Counted from the first letter of the stretch, positions 36,454 through 46,221 are shown. The stretch: DNA of 64,000 nt from Actinomyces sp. oral taxon 170 str. F0386 (GCF_000195595.1 NZ_GL882544.1:248001-312000), one strand, 5' to 3'. The notes: generated by a model from the letters alone, not told the origin. Numbers and translations are program-made.

Positions 36454-38121
36454 TCAGGCCAGGGCCACCAGCTCGAGGTACTCTGGCCCCCACAGGTCCT
36501 CGTCGCCGTCGGGCAGCAGAAGGACCCGGTCGGGGTTCAGGGCCTCGACGGCGCCCTCGTCGTGGGTGACCAGGACGACCGCGCCGGTGAAGGTGCCAAG
36601 AGCCCCGAGGATCTCCTCCCGGCTGGCGGGATCGAGGTTGTTCGTGGGCTCGTCCAGCAGCAGGACGTTGGCGCTGGAGACCACGAGCATCGCCAGGGCC
36701 AGGCGGGTCTTCTCCCCGCCGGAGAGGACTCGGGCGGGCTTGTCGGCGTCCGAGCCGGAGAAGAGGAAGGAGCCCAGGACGCTGCGCACCTGGGTGTCGT
36801 CCATGCCGGGCGCGGCACGGCGCAGGTTCTCCACGACCGTCAGGCCGGTGTCGATGGTCTCGTGCTCCTGGGCGTAGTAACCGATCTTGAGGCCGTGGCC
36901 GGGAATGACCTCGCCGGAGTCAGGCTCCTCCACGCCACCGAGCAGGCGCAGGAGCGTCGTCTTGCCGGCACCGTTGAGGCCCAGTACCACCACCCGGCTG
37001 CCGCGGTCGATGGCCAGGTCCACTCCGGCGAAGACCTCCAAAGAACCGTAGGCCTTGGACAGCCCGGCGGCGCGCAGCGGGGTCTTGCCGCAAGGGGCGG
37101 GGTCGGGGAAGCGCAGGTGGGCGACCTTCTCCACGGCGGCCTCGTCCTCCAGATCGGCCATGAGGCGCTCGGCGCGCTTGAGCATCTGCTGGGCGGCCAC
37201 GGCCTTGGTGGCCTTGGCCCGCATCTTCTCCCCCTGGGCGCGCAGAGCCGCGGCCTTCTTCTCGGCACTGGCCCGCTCACGACGGCGCCGGTGCTCGTCA
37301 TCGGCACGCTGCTTGAGGTAGGCGTCCCAGCCCAGGTGGTAGACGTCCAGGACCCCGCGGCCGGCGTCGAGGTACATGACCTGGTTGACGGTGTCGCGCA
37401 GGAGCTCGACGTCGTGGCTGATGACGATGAAGCCCCCGGCGTAGGAGCGCAGGTGGTCGCGCAGCCACAGGATCGAGTCGTGGTCGAGGTGGTTGGTGGG
37501 CTCATCGAGCAGCAGCGTGTCGGGCTGCTGGAACAGGACGCGGGAGAGCTCGACCCGACGGCGTTGACCGCCCGAGAGCGTGCCGATGGGTTGGTCGAGG
37601 ACGCGGTCGGGCAGCCCCAGGGCAGCACTGATGCGAGCGGCCTCCGAGGCGGCCGCGTAGCCGCCGGCCATGGTGAACTCGTGGTCCAGGCGCGTGTAGC
37701 GGTCCAGGGCCTTGGCCTGGGCCTCCCCTTCGGTGACGGCGATGCGTTCCTCGGCCTTGCGGATGCGGGCCAGGAGGGCATCGATGCCGCGGGCGGACAG
37801 GATCCGGTCTCGGGCGATCTCGCTCAGGTCCCCGACCTTGGTGTCCTGGGGAAGGTAACCCACTGAGCTGGTACACGTGATCGTGCCCTCGTGCTCGACG
37901 GCCTCCAGGCCGTGGCGCTCATCGGCATCATTGACGGCACGTCCGGCCCCCTGGGCCACGGAGGTGGCGGCGAGCAGCTTGGTCATGGTGGTCTTGCCTG
38001 CGCCGTTACGGCCCACGAGGCCGATGCGCATCCCCTTGTCGACCCGGAAGCCGGCGTGGGCGACGAGCTGGCGGGCACCGATACGCATGGTGAGGTCCTG
38101 GACATTGATCACGCGCGCCAT
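36454..38121 (-). CDS. ABC-F family ATPase
   Basis: 555 residues with two ABC domains and no membrane segments. Domain 1: Walker A GRNGAGKTT, signature LSGGQRRRVEL, Walker B LLLDEPTNHLD; domain 2: GLNGAGKTT, LSGGEKTRLAL, LLLDEPTNNLD. Between them is the helical linker rich in Arg/Lys/Ala (about 275-345) that contacts the ribosome in this family. Could be a translation factor (EttA-like) or antibiotic-protection protein; sequence alone does not decide. Confidence 0.92.
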   Translation of the reverse strand: MARVINVQDLTMRIGARQLVAHAGFRVDKGMRIGLVGRNGAGKTTMTKLLAATSVAQGAGRAVNDADERHGLEAVEHEGTITCTSSVGYLPQDTKVGDLSEIARDRILSARGIDALLARIRKAEERIAVTEGEAQAKALDRYTRLDHEFTMAGGYAAASEAARISAALGLPDRVLDQPIGTLSGGQRRRVELSRVLFQQPDTLLLDEPTNHLDHDSILWLRDHLRSYAGGFIVISHDVELLRDTVNQVMYLDAGRGVLDVYHLGWDAYLKQRADDEHRRRRERASAEKKAAALRAQGEKMRAKATKAVAAQQMLKRAERLMADLEDEAAVEKVAHLRFPDPAPCGKTPLRAAGLSKAYGSLEVFAGVDLAIDRGSRVVVLGLNGAGKTTLLRLLGGVEEPDSGEVIPGHGLKIGYYAQEHETIDTGLTVVENLRRAAPGMDDTQVRSVLGSFLFSGSDADKPARVLSGGEKTRLALAMLVVSSANVLLLDEPTNNLDPASREEILGALGTFTGAVVLVTHDEGAVEALNPDRVLLLPDGDEDLWGPEYLELVALA

Positions 38122-38160
38122 GGTACGGGGCCGGCGTCGTCAACCGCCGAGGCGGGTCTA

Positions 38161-38817
38161 TCAGTCCCACCACATCCACCAGCCGACGGCGCCGCCGGCC
38201 CACTCGGGCCGGGTCCGCACGATGTCATCCGGGATGCCTTGGGCGTCGAGCTCGTAGCGCTGCTTGACCCGGTCCCACAGCGCGGAGCACTGACAGGCCC
38301 TGCTGTGCTCCGCGAAGACCTCATAACCCTGCAGGTCGGGATCGGCGACCCACAGTGCCTCGGTGCACAGGCGCTCGTCATCGCGTTGGGGGCCGATCCC
38401 GTAGCCTGATAGGCGCACCCGCCCGTCCGCGCCGGCACAGGCGGTCAGCATCGACTTCAGGGACGGGGAGAGGTTCTGGCGGTCGGCCAGTGCCGGGACT
38501 GGGATGCGAGCGAGCAGGTCGGCCGCTGTGGCGGCGTCCATCCCGCGGAACGATACGTAGTCGCTTACCGGGGCACCGACGGCGTCCGTGCGCAGCGGTG
38601 TCTCCTCCGGCAGGCAGCGCGGGGCATCGAGCCAGGGCTCAAGCAGGCGCCACAGGCCGATGCGCACCGTCCAACCCGGTGGACCGTACAGCCGCTGCGA
38701 GTCGGGAACGCCCAACAAGGGGAGGTCAGGAGATGCAGCAGGCGGCAGAGTGGTTGTGGGTGGGTGAACCGGAACGGATGATGCTGTCATGGGTGTCAGG
38801 GACATCTGAGCGCTCAT
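38161..38817 (-). CDS. Conserved hypothetical protein
   Basis: 218 residues from the ATG at 38817 with AAGGAG six bases upstream; the longer open frame is not protein-like. A Pro/Thr-rich N-terminus is followed by a soluble domain with many Trp/Tyr and a Cys-containing segment (HSRACQCSALWD), ending GGAVGWWMWWD. I do not recognise the family; no domain motif identifies a function. It lies divergent from the PTS gene. Confidence 0.6.
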   Translation of the reverse strand: MSAQMSLTPMTASSVPVHPPTTTLPPAASPDLPLLGVPDSQRLYGPPGWTVRIGLWRLLEPWLDAPRCLPEETPLRTDAVGAPVSDYVSFRGMDAATAADLLARIPVPALADRQNLSPSLKSMLTACAGADGRVRLSGYGIGPQRDDERLCTEALWVADPDLQGYEVFAEHSRACQCSALWDRVKQRYELDAQGIPDDIVRTRPEWAGGAVGWWMWWD

Positions 38818-39184
38818 ATCGGGCTCCTTCGCTTGAGGCGGGTCGGTGTCTCCCAAGCGTGAGAGAACCACTCCACCGGCGCATTCGTTGGTCTGGACAC
38901 CTGTGCGCAAAAAGGGTCTCATCTGCATCAACATGAATCGGTGGATTCCGGAGCACCACGAGCTGACGGGCGTCGATGATCTCGAGCGGCACCGGCCGGA
39001 TGGACTGTTGCCTTTCAGATATGAGCCGTCAGGCAGTAGCCTCTTCCTCAAGCACCTCGCTGCGCCCGCGCGGCGCAGGAGGTGTCAGATCCCCCACCAC
39101 CGGGAGCGAGCTCACCGAGGACCCGGAGCGCACCGGCGTGCACCCGCCGTCGTCGTTCGTCTCGCTCAGTAGGAAAGGGCCCGA
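38818..39184. other. Intergenic region upstream of the PTS gene
   Basis: About 365 bases with no convincing coding sequence. It holds the divergent promoters. TGGTCTGGACAC at 38889-38900 matches nine of twelve bases of the DasR/NagR-type GntR operator TGGTCTAGACCA, which would fit sugar control, but the match is imperfect. TAGGAAAGG at about 39170 is the PTS ribosome-binding site. No antiterminator (RAT-type) hairpin was recognised. Confidence 0.35.
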
Positions 39185-41305
39185 ATGGCAACTACGACCT
39201 CAACCCCTGAGGCAATCCTCGACGCCGTCGGCGGCGCCGATAACATCATCCATTTCACCCACTGCGCCACCCGGCTGCGCTTCGAGCTCAAGGACGCCTC
39301 CGGCGTCAACAAGGCGACCGTCGAGGCCATCCCGGGTGTCATGGGCGCCGTCCCCCAGTCCGGGGACCGCTACCAGATCGTCATCGGTGGTGCCGTACAG
39401 AGCGTGTACGACGAGATCAACAGCCTTCCGGCGATGAAGAGCCAGAGCGGCTCCTCCGGTTCCGGCTCAGGTGAGTCCGACGCCGACATCAAGGCCGCCG
39501 CCCGAGCCAAGGCCCGTGGCAAGAACGCCATGGTCGACGCCTTCTTCGAGTACCTCTCGGACTCCTTCCGTCCCCTGCTGCCGGTGCTGCTCGGCGCCTC
39601 GCTCATCATCGCCGGTCTTGCGGTACTGGATGCGTTCGGCGTCATCAATGCCAGTGATCCGAACCTGACGGCCGCGGACAAGCCCGCCGCACAGGTCTTC
39701 GCTGAGGCCATGTACAAGTCGGTGTTCCACTTCCTGCCCATCATGGTGGCCTACAACGCCGCCAAGAAGCTCAACATCGACCCCTGGGTCGGCGCCGCGG
39801 TCATGGCGGCGCTGATGACGCCTCCATTCCTTGACCTCAGCAAGGCACTGGGAACGACATGCACCCACAACGCCACGTTGAACAAGGACCTGTGTGTCGC
39901 GCATATCGCGGGCGTTCCCATGCAGCTCAACGACTACAGCGGTCAGGTCTTCGTTCCCCTCATGATGGTGGCCATCCTGGCCCTGGTCTACAAGGGTCTG
40001 GCCAAGCTCATTCCCGCCAACGTGCAGATGGTGTTCGTTCCGTTCTTCTCCTTCATCATCATGATGCCGGTGACGGCCTTCATCATCGGTCCAGCAGGTA
40101 TCTGGGTCGGTACAGGCCTGGGTTCCGGACTGGCGTGGCTCAACACGAGCGCCCCGATCGTCTTCGCGATCGTCATCCCCCTGCTCTACCCGTTCCTGGT
40201 GCCGCTGGGTCTGCACTGGCCGCTCAACGCCATCATGCTGGCCAACATCAGCTCGCTGGGCTACGACTTCATCCAGGGCCCCATGGGCTCGTGGAACTTC
40301 GCCTGCTTCGGCGCCACCGCCGGTGTGCTGGTCCTGGCCATTCGTGACAAGGACAAGGTCATGCGTCAGACGGCCTCCGGCGCCCTGGCCGCCGGCCTCT
40401 TCGGCGGCATCTCCGAGCCGAGCCTCTACGGTATCCACCTGCGCTTCAAGCGCATCTACCCGCGTCTGCTGGCCGGCTGTCTCGTGGGCGGTCTCATCAC
40501 CGGTATCGGCGGCGGTATCAAGGCCTCTACCTTCGTGTTCAGCTCGCTGCTGAGCATCCCGGTCTTCACCCCCATGGCTCTGTACGGCATCGCCATCGCG
40601 GCGGCCTTCGCCACCTCGATGTCCCTCATCATTCTCACGGACTACCGCACCAAGGAGGAGCGGGCCGAGGCCCGTGCGGCCGCGGCCGCCGCCGAGACCG
40701 CCGAGGTCTCTGCATCCGCCCCGGCTGAGGTCGCCGAGGAGCCCGAGGCCGACAGCACCACCTCGGCTGCTGCTACTACTGAGGAGGGCGACCGGACCGC
40801 GAAGGCCCCCACGCCCAAGCCGGCCCTCGTGCCTGGCGCGGTCACCGAGATCGCCTCGCCGCTCAAGGCCACGACCATGGACCTGGACAAGGTCCCCGAC
40901 CCGGTGTTCTCCTCGGGCGCCGTCGGCCAGGGCGTGGGTCTGGAGCCCGAGGGTGACATCGTCGTCACGGCTCCGGCGGACGGCACCGTCGTCGTGGCCC
41001 CCTCCTCGGGTCACGCCTTCGGCATCACCCTGGACAATGGCGTGGAGATCCTCATCCACGTGGGTCTGGACACCGTCAATCTGGAGGGCAAGGGCTTCGA
41101 CGTCAAGGTCTCCCAGGGCGACCGCGTCAGCGAGGGCCAGGAGCTCGTCCGCGTGGACCGTTCCGTCATCGAGCAGGCCGGTTACCCGCTGACCACGCCG
41201 GTGCTCATCACCAACACCGCCTCCTTCGCCTCGGTCGAGGTCGTCGGCGGCGACGCGGTGGAGCCCGGTGAGGCACTCATCAAGGTCACCGCGCCCGAGG
41301 CCTGA
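39185..41305 (+). CDS. Beta-glucoside-type PTS transporter, EIIBCA
   Basis: 706 residues in B-C-A order. EIIB (1-80): phosphocysteine Cys27 in HFTHCATRLRF. EIIC (about 115-495): ten or so membrane helices, with GGISEPSLYGIHLRFKR typical of the glucose/glucoside superfamily. A 90-residue Ala/Glu/Thr-rich linker leads to EIIA (about 560-706): PADGTVVVAPSSGHAFGI and the phosphohistidine in EILIHVGLDTVNL. Domain order as in BglF suggests beta-glucosides, though trehalose, sucrose or glucose are possible. No phospho-glucosidase or antiterminator is next to it. Confidence 0.88.
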   Translation: MATTTSTPEAILDAVGGADNIIHFTHCATRLRFELKDASGVNKATVEAIPGVMGAVPQSGDRYQIVIGGAVQSVYDEINSLPAMKSQSGSSGSGSGESDADIKAAARAKARGKNAMVDAFFEYLSDSFRPLLPVLLGASLIIAGLAVLDAFGVINASDPNLTAADKPAAQVFAEAMYKSVFHFLPIMVAYNAAKKLNIDPWVGAAVMAALMTPPFLDLSKALGTTCTHNATLNKDLCVAHIAGVPMQLNDYSGQVFVPLMMVAILALVYKGLAKLIPANVQMVFVPFFSFIIMMPVTAFIIGPAGIWVGTGLGSGLAWLNTSAPIVFAIVIPLLYPFLVPLGLHWPLNAIMLANISSLGYDFIQGPMGSWNFACFGATAGVLVLAIRDKDKVMRQTASGALAAGLFGGISEPSLYGIHLRFKRIYPRLLAGCLVGGLITGIGGGIKASTFVFSSLLSIPVFTPMALYGIAIAAAFATSMSLIILTDYRTKEERAEARAAAAAAETAEVSASAPAEVAEEPEADSTTSAAATTEEGDRTAKAPTPKPALVPGAVTEIASPLKATTMDLDKVPDPVFSSGAVGQGVGLEPEGDIVVTAPADGTVVVAPSSGHAFGITLDNGVEILIHVGLDTVNLEGKGFDVKVSQGDRVSEGQELVRVDRSVIEQAGYPLTTPVLITNTASFASVEVVGGDAVEPGEALIKVTAPEA

Positions 41306-41346
41306 GCCTCACATGACACCGCCGACCTGATCGACCGCTGATACGA

Positions 41347-41388
41347 CGTCGGGGCCGGGTCCGTAAGCTTACGGACCCGGCCCCGACG
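41347..41388. terminator. Bidirectional terminator, 42-base perfect palindrome
   Basis: 41347-41367 is the exact reverse complement of 41368-41388 (centre AAGCTT), a 21 bp stem if cruciform. It lies between the convergent PTS and methyltransferase genes and ends in GTTGTTGG on the plus strand. Confidence 0.8.
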
Positions 41389-41439
41389 CGTTGTTGGCCG
41401 TCACCGCCGGCGCTGAGCCAGTGGCAGCTCAGAGCCGGG

Positions 41440-42300
41440 TCACGGCAGCCGCAGCGCCCAGAATGCCACGGCCGCCGCAGCAGCCACGTTGAGGGAGTCA
41501 ACTGCCCCGGCCATCGGAATGCGCACCACCTCGTCGGCCTCAGCGATGGTCCGGTGGGACAGCCCATCGCCTTCCTTCCCCAGGACGACGGCGACCTGCG
41601 AGCCCGGGTCCGTACAGACCGGTGAGGCCGCGAGCTCGTCCAGCGCCACCGAGTTCTCCGACAGGGCCAGCGCGGCCACGGTGAAGCCCTGCGCGTGGAG
41701 CTCGTCCATGGCGGGCCAGCGCTCGATCCGGGTCCAGAGGACCTGGAAGACGGTGCCCATGGAGACGCGCACGCTGCGCCGGTAGAGCGGGTCCGCGCAG
41801 CGCGGGGTGACCAGGACGGCGTCGATCCCCAGGGCCGCTGCGCTGCGGAAGGCTGCCCCCACATTCGTGTGATCCACCAGGTCCTCCAGGATGGCGACTC
41901 GCCTGGCACCCGCTCCCCCGCGCGCGGCCGAAAGCAGCTCGGGGACGCTGGCGAGCTCGGGCCGGTTCATGGCGGCCAGCGCCCCGCGGTGCAGGTGAAA
42001 CCCGGTGATGGACTCCAGCACCTCCTCGGGGGCGACGAAGACAGGTACGTCCCCGCCGTCATCGCGTCCTGCGCAGCCGGTCGCCGAGGCGATGACCGGA
42101 CGCATCTCATCGAGGTGGCGCGGGGCCATGAGGAAGGAGCGCGGGGCGTGCCCCGCGGCGACGGCCCGCGTGATGACCTTGGAGGACTCGGCCATGTACA
42201 GGCCGCGCCGGGTCTCCAGCCGGCGGCGCAGCGCCACGTCCGTCAGCCGGGTGTAGTCCGCCAGGCGCTCGTCGGCACCGTCGTCCAGCTCAATGATCAT
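41440..42300 (-). CDS. SpoU/TrmH-family RNA 2'-O-methyltransferase
   Basis: 286 residues. The N-terminal part (1-110) is the substrate-binding domain (ETRRGLYMAESSKVI). The C-terminal SPOUT domain has the three knot motifs: LEDLVDHTNVGAAFRSAAALG (N motif), VVLGKEGDGLSH and IPMAGAVDSLNVAAAAAV. Such enzymes methylate a ribose in rRNA or tRNA using SAM; the target is unknown. AAGG precedes the ATG at 42300. Confidence 0.9.
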   Translation of the reverse strand: MIIELDDGADERLADYTRLTDVALRRRLETRRGLYMAESSKVITRAVAAGHAPRSFLMAPRHLDEMRPVIASATGCAGRDDGGDVPVFVAPEEVLESITGFHLHRGALAAMNRPELASVPELLSAARGGAGARRVAILEDLVDHTNVGAAFRSAAALGIDAVLVTPRCADPLYRRSVRVSMGTVFQVLWTRIERWPAMDELHAQGFTVAALALSENSVALDELAASPVCTDPGSQVAVVLGKEGDGLSHRTIAEADEVVRIPMAGAVDSLNVAAAAAVAFWALRLP

Positions 42301-42446
42301 CGCTCGTCACCTTCTGGGTCTGTCCCCGCTCAGCACAGCAGTACGGCGGGAAGAATAGGTCGATCGTCGTGGATCGCCTACTCCTCCCGCCACAGCACGT
42401 GCCGCCTGGGGGCTTTCGGACTCCCAGCGGCGTCAGGACGGTCGGA

Positions 42447-43757
42447 TCACGCCCCGTAAGGTCCCTGGGGCGCCCCGGGAGGCGTGCCGTATCCGGGCTG
42501 GGCCTGAATGCCGTACCCGCCGCGCGGGGGCACGGTGCCGGGTTGACCGGTCTGCTGCTCATCGGGAGCGGCCGCCTGGCTGCCGTGCGAGGAGTGAGTC
42601 CCCTCGACGCCGTCGGAGGTCGGAACGGTGACGGTCGGTCCTCCATCCGCCTCATCAGCGGGAGCCTTCGGGGCACCACTCCCCCTGGGTGCGGGCTCCT
42701 CACTGGCCTCCTGGGAGGCCGACTCGACCTCACCGCGTGCCTGGGCGAGGGCCTCCTCGGGGGCCTGGAGGCTGGTGCTGGCCAGGTCCGAGGCGATGCC
42801 CAGGTCGAGCTCGCTGCCCGAGAGGTCAACACCGGGGCCGGAGTCGCCGTCGTCAGAGCCGTTCGAGCCGCCACCGGGGCCCCCGTCCTTGCCGCCGCCC
42901 AGGGCTCCGGCGATCCCGTCAAGGGCCGCGGTGAACTCGGTGGGTACGATCCACATCTTGGAGGAGGAGCCGTTGGCGATCTTGGGCAGGGTCTGGAGGT
43001 ACTGGTAGGCCAGCAGCTTGGAGTCTGCGTTACCGCGGTGGATGGCGTCGAAGACCTGGAGGATGGCGCGCGACTCACCCTGGGCCTTGAGGATCGCGGA
43101 CTGCGCCTGACCCTCGGCGCGCAGGATCGCGGACTGCTTGTCGCCCTCGGCCGTGAGGATCTGGGACTGCTTGACACCCTCGGCCGTGAGGATCGCGGCG
43201 CGGCGATCGCGCTCGGCGCGCATCTGCTGCTCCATAGAGCCCTGAATGGAGGCGGGCGGGTCGATGGACTTCAGCTCGACGCTGTTGACGCGGATTCCCC
43301 AGCGGCCGGTGGCCTGGTCCAGGACGCCGCGCAGCTGTCCGTTGATCTGGTCTCGGCTGGTCAGCGTCTGCTCCAGGTCCATGGAGCCCACGACGTTGCG
43401 CAGTGTGGTGACCGTCAGCTGCTCGATGGCCTGCAGGTAGTTGGAGATCTCGTAGGTGGCGCGTGTCGGGTCGGTGATCTGGTAGTAGACCACCGAGTCG
43501 ATGCTCACCACCAGGTTGTCGGAGGTGATGACCGGCTGGGGCGGGAAGGAGACGACCTGCTCACGCAGATCCATGACGTTGCGCACCCGGTCGACGAAGG
43601 GCACCAGGAAGTGCATTCCGGCGGTGTAGGCCGCCTGGAAACGGCCCAGGCGCTCAACGATGATCGCGGTGCTCTGCTTGACGATCCGCACCGCCCGGAA
43701 GATGGCGACGATGACCAGTACGGCCACGAGAAGCAAGATGACGGAGATGACGGGCAC
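42447..43757 (-). CDS. SPFH/band-7 (stomatin-like) membrane protein
   Basis: 436 residues from a GTG at 43757 (AGGAGG upstream). One N-terminal membrane helix (3-24), then the SPFH domain (about 28-200) and a coiled-coil with tandem repeats (ILTAEGVKQSQ, ILTAEGDKQSA, ILRAEGQAQSA, ILKAQGESRA). The last 150 residues are disordered, Gly/Ser/Glu/Pro-rich, ending in PGYGTPPGAPQGPYGA. SPFH proteins form oligomeric membrane scaffolds. An NfeD gene lies 183 bases upstream, the standard partner. Confidence 0.9.
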   Translation of the reverse strand: MPVISVILLLVAVLVIVAIFRAVRIVKQSTAIIVERLGRFQAAYTAGMHFLVPFVDRVRNVMDLREQVVSFPPQPVITSDNLVVSIDSVVYYQITDPTRATYEISNYLQAIEQLTVTTLRNVVGSMDLEQTLTSRDQINGQLRGVLDQATGRWGIRVNSVELKSIDPPASIQGSMEQQMRAERDRRAAILTAEGVKQSQILTAEGDKQSAILRAEGQAQSAILKAQGESRAILQVFDAIHRGNADSKLLAYQYLQTLPKIANGSSSKMWIVPTEFTAALDGIAGALGGGKDGGPGGGSNGSDDGDSGPGVDLSGSELDLGIASDLASTSLQAPEEALAQARGEVESASQEASEEPAPRGSGAPKAPADEADGGPTVTVPTSDGVEGTHSSHGSQAAAPDEQQTGQPGTVPPRGGYGIQAQPGYGTPPGAPQGPYGA

Positions 43758-43939
43758 GAGTTTCCTCCTGCAGGGTTGAACGGGTGGTCAGGACGGCTGT
43801 GTGCCGGCCGAGGGAGCTGAAGGCTAGAGGGTACGGGGAAGCGGATGTGATGCTGACGACGACACCGAACGATGCCAACACAGTAGGACACCGCGAACCG
43901 GGTCGAAGCCGCTGCGGATCTCTTGAGCGGGTACCGGTG

Positions 43940-44407
43940 TCAGGACGCGGAGGCGTCGGCGGGCGTGGTCGCCGGGGCGACGACGGCCACGGCACCGTCG
44001 ATCTCAGTGACGGTGACGCGAGCACCGGCCTCCAGGCGGGTGCCACCCCCTTGAGCGTCGGGGGCCAGACGGGCGCTCCACTCCTCTCCGCCCAGGCGGA
44101 CCCGGCCACCGCCGTCGTCCACCGCGGTGATGGTGGTGGCGGACCTGCCAATGAGGGCATCGACGTTGGTCTTCATCTGCGGAGTGGTGGCCGCCAGGCG
44201 ACGCTTGGCCCAGGGCCGCACGGCGAAGAACAGCAGGGTGGAGATGCAGGCGAAAACGACCACCTGGGCCCACGGGGGACCGCCGAGGAAGGCCGTCAGG
44301 CCGCCCCCCAGTGCACCGCCGGCGATCATGAGGAAGGTAAGGTCAGCCGTCACCGTCTCGACGACGATGAGGAGCAGAGCCCCTCCGATCCAGAACAGCC
44401 ATTCCAT
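43940..44407 (-). CDS. NfeD-like membrane protein
   Basis: 155 residues. Two or three hydrophobic helices (about 3-70) including LLIVVETVTADLTFLMIAGGALGGG, then an OB-fold (about 85-145: NVDALIGRSATTITAV, GRVRLGGEEWSARL, AGARVTVTEIDG). Short NfeD proteins pair with SPFH proteins such as the one downstream. GGAGG precedes the ATG. There is no serine-protease domain, so it is the short type. Confidence 0.88.
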   Translation of the reverse strand: MEWLFWIGGALLLIVVETVTADLTFLMIAGGALGGGLTAFLGGPPWAQVVVFACISTLLFFAVRPWAKRRLAATTPQMKTNVDALIGRSATTITAVDDGGGRVRLGGEEWSARLAPDAQGGGTRLEAGARVTVTEIDGAVAVVAPATTPADASAS

Positions 44408-44498
44408 AAGAGCCTCCAGATGAGTGCGGTGAGTGAGTGTGTGGTCTGGTGCGCGTCGGGGCGGTGCGGTTCAGGCCGATGCCTGCGCTCGGAGCGGG

Positions 44499-45320
44499 TC
44501 AGCCCCGGGCCTCGGCGACTCGCTTCCCGTGAGCGGTGCGCCGGCCTCGTGCGGTGTAACGGCCGCGGTCGTGGGTGACCTCCAGCGGCATGTCGAAGGT
44601 CGCGCTGATCGTGTCCTCGGTGAGGACCTGCTCCAACGGGCCGGAGCCTACGACCTGCCCCTGCCGCAGCGTGAGCGCGTGGGTGAAGCCCTCTGGAATC
44701 TCCTCGAGGTGGTGGGTCACCAGAACCATGGAGGGCGAGTCCGGCGAGGAGATGATCTCGGTGAGGGCCGCCAGGAGCTGCTCGCGGCTGGCCAGATCCA
44801 GTCCTGAGGCAGGCTCGTCGAGGAAGAGCATCTCCGGGTCCGGCATAAGGGCACGGGCCAGCTCGACGCGCTTGCGCTCCCCGGAGGACAGCGTCCCCCA
44901 GAGACGGTCGGCAAGGTGGCCGGCGCCCAGAGCGCCCAGCAGGGCGTGGGCACGTTCGACGTCGAAGTCGTCGTACTCCTCGCGCCAGCGACCGATACGT
45001 CCGTAGGAGGCCGACAGGACCACGCCCATCACTTTCTCGCCGTCCTGGACGCTGGCGGCCAGGGCGGAGGACAGCAGACCGATGCGGGGGTGGAGCTCGG
45101 AGACGTCCACTCGCCCGAGCCGCTCGGAGAGGATGTTCACCGCCCCGGAGGAGGGGAAGAGCCTGGCCGAGGCGATCCTGGCGATCGTGGTCTTGCCCGC
45201 ACCGTTGGGTCCCAGCAGCACCCAGTGCTGTCCCTCCTCCACGGTCCAGCTGACGTGGTTGAGGATCTGGTGGCTGCCGCGGTGCAGCGAGACGTCGTCG
45301 AGGTGCAGGACATTGGTCAT
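44499..45320 (-). CDS. ABC transporter ATP-binding protein
   Basis: 273 residues, one ABC domain: Walker A LLGPNGAGKTT (about 36-46), signature LSSGERKRVELARAL, Walker B MLFLDEPASGLDL, H-loop VLVTHHLEEIPEGF. The signature LSSGE and the EEIP after the H-loop resemble the ModF/PhrA-like soluble ABC proteins. No permease gene is adjacent, so the partner or role is unclear. The C-terminal 25 residues are very basic (RGRYTARGRRTAHGKRV). Confidence 0.85.
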   Translation of the reverse strand: MTNVLHLDDVSLHRGSHQILNHVSWTVEEGQHWVLLGPNGAGKTTIARIASARLFPSSGAVNILSERLGRVDVSELHPRIGLLSSALAASVQDGEKVMGVVLSASYGRIGRWREEYDDFDVERAHALLGALGAGHLADRLWGTLSSGERKRVELARALMPDPEMLFLDEPASGLDLASREQLLAALTEIISSPDSPSMVLVTHHLEEIPEGFTHALTLRQGQVVGSGPLEQVLTEDTISATFDMPLEVTHDRGRYTARGRRTAHGKRVAEARG

Positions 45321-45468
45321 GAGCCGATCCTATCGTGCCACGGATGTCACACCCGGCAGATGCGGGCAGCAGAACGGCAACCGGGACGTGACCGGAGAGT
45401 GCCTGCTTCTCATCCGCTTCCCGTCGGGGACCGGGCCACGGCGCCGCCGTTCACTATGGTGGTGCCTC

Positions 45469-46221
45469 ATGGATCCCCTCACTGCGCCCGTGAGCATCGT
45501 GCTGGCTCTGTGGGCACCGGTTCCCTCCTCCCACGGACTGTCGCTCATTCAGGGACCCGACGGCGTCCACGACGTCATCGGCAGCACCACCAGCAGCAGC
45601 GCCGGCGGGTCCCCGGGCAGCTCTGGTGCCGAAGGTTTCGAGCACATCGGTCTGGAGCGCTGGCTCACCGGTGCCCGCCCGCTCAGCCGGGTGACCGCGG
45701 TCCTGCCCTCACCGGCCGACGGCACCGGCACCTGGGGGATCCTCCCCGACATCGAGGAGGGCGTCGTCGTCGAGGGGGCGCCCGGGAAGGTCCTGCTCGT
45801 GCCCGAGGGCTCCGGCACCTCCGTGACCTGGCGCGCCGAGCCAGTGGCCGGCCCGTTGCCGCCGATGGACGCGGGGCACGCTCGCAGGCAGGTGCACGCG
45901 GCCACCGAGGAGGCGATCGAGGCACTCATCGAGCTCGACCTGGCCCGCGAGCGCCCGGAGATGGCCGATACCCTCAACGACCTGCTCACGGCCGTGATGG
46001 ACCCGCGTCTCATCCCGCCCTGGCTCTCGGCTCGCAACCGGGAGCTGCTGGAGCGCTCGCTGCGGCTGGCGGGCGTCTGCGAGCTGGCTCTGGACGACGA
46101 CGGTGCGGCCACGACGGCGCTTCAGGTCCGGCGGCGATCCGACGTCCTGCGACCGCTGCTGGCGGTCGCACGCCACGGCGCCGCAGCGGCCACCGAGTGG
46201 TGGGCGGGCAGCCGGCCATGA
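45469..46221 (+). CDS. Conserved actinobacterial hypothetical protein
   Basis: 250 residues from the ATG at 45469; TATGGT ends eight bases upstream and no ribosome-binding site is seen. It is a soluble protein: a beta-rich N-terminal part with a Ser/Gly loop (TTSSSAGGSPGSSG) and a helical Arg/Ala/Leu-rich C-terminal half with LIELDLARERPEMADTL. No catalytic motif is recognisable. It lies beside the divergent ABC gene and convergent glycogen synthase gene. Confidence 0.65.
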   Translation: MDPLTAPVSIVLALWAPVPSSHGLSLIQGPDGVHDVIGSTTSSSAGGSPGSSGAEGFEHIGLERWLTGARPLSRVTAVLPSPADGTGTWGILPDIEEGVVVEGAPGKVLLVPEGSGTSVTWRAEPVAGPLPPMDAGHARRQVHAATEEAIEALIELDLARERPEMADTLNDLLTAVMDPRLIPPWLSARNRELLERSLRLAGVCELALDDDGAATTALQVRRRSDVLRPLLAVARHGAAAATEWWAGSRP

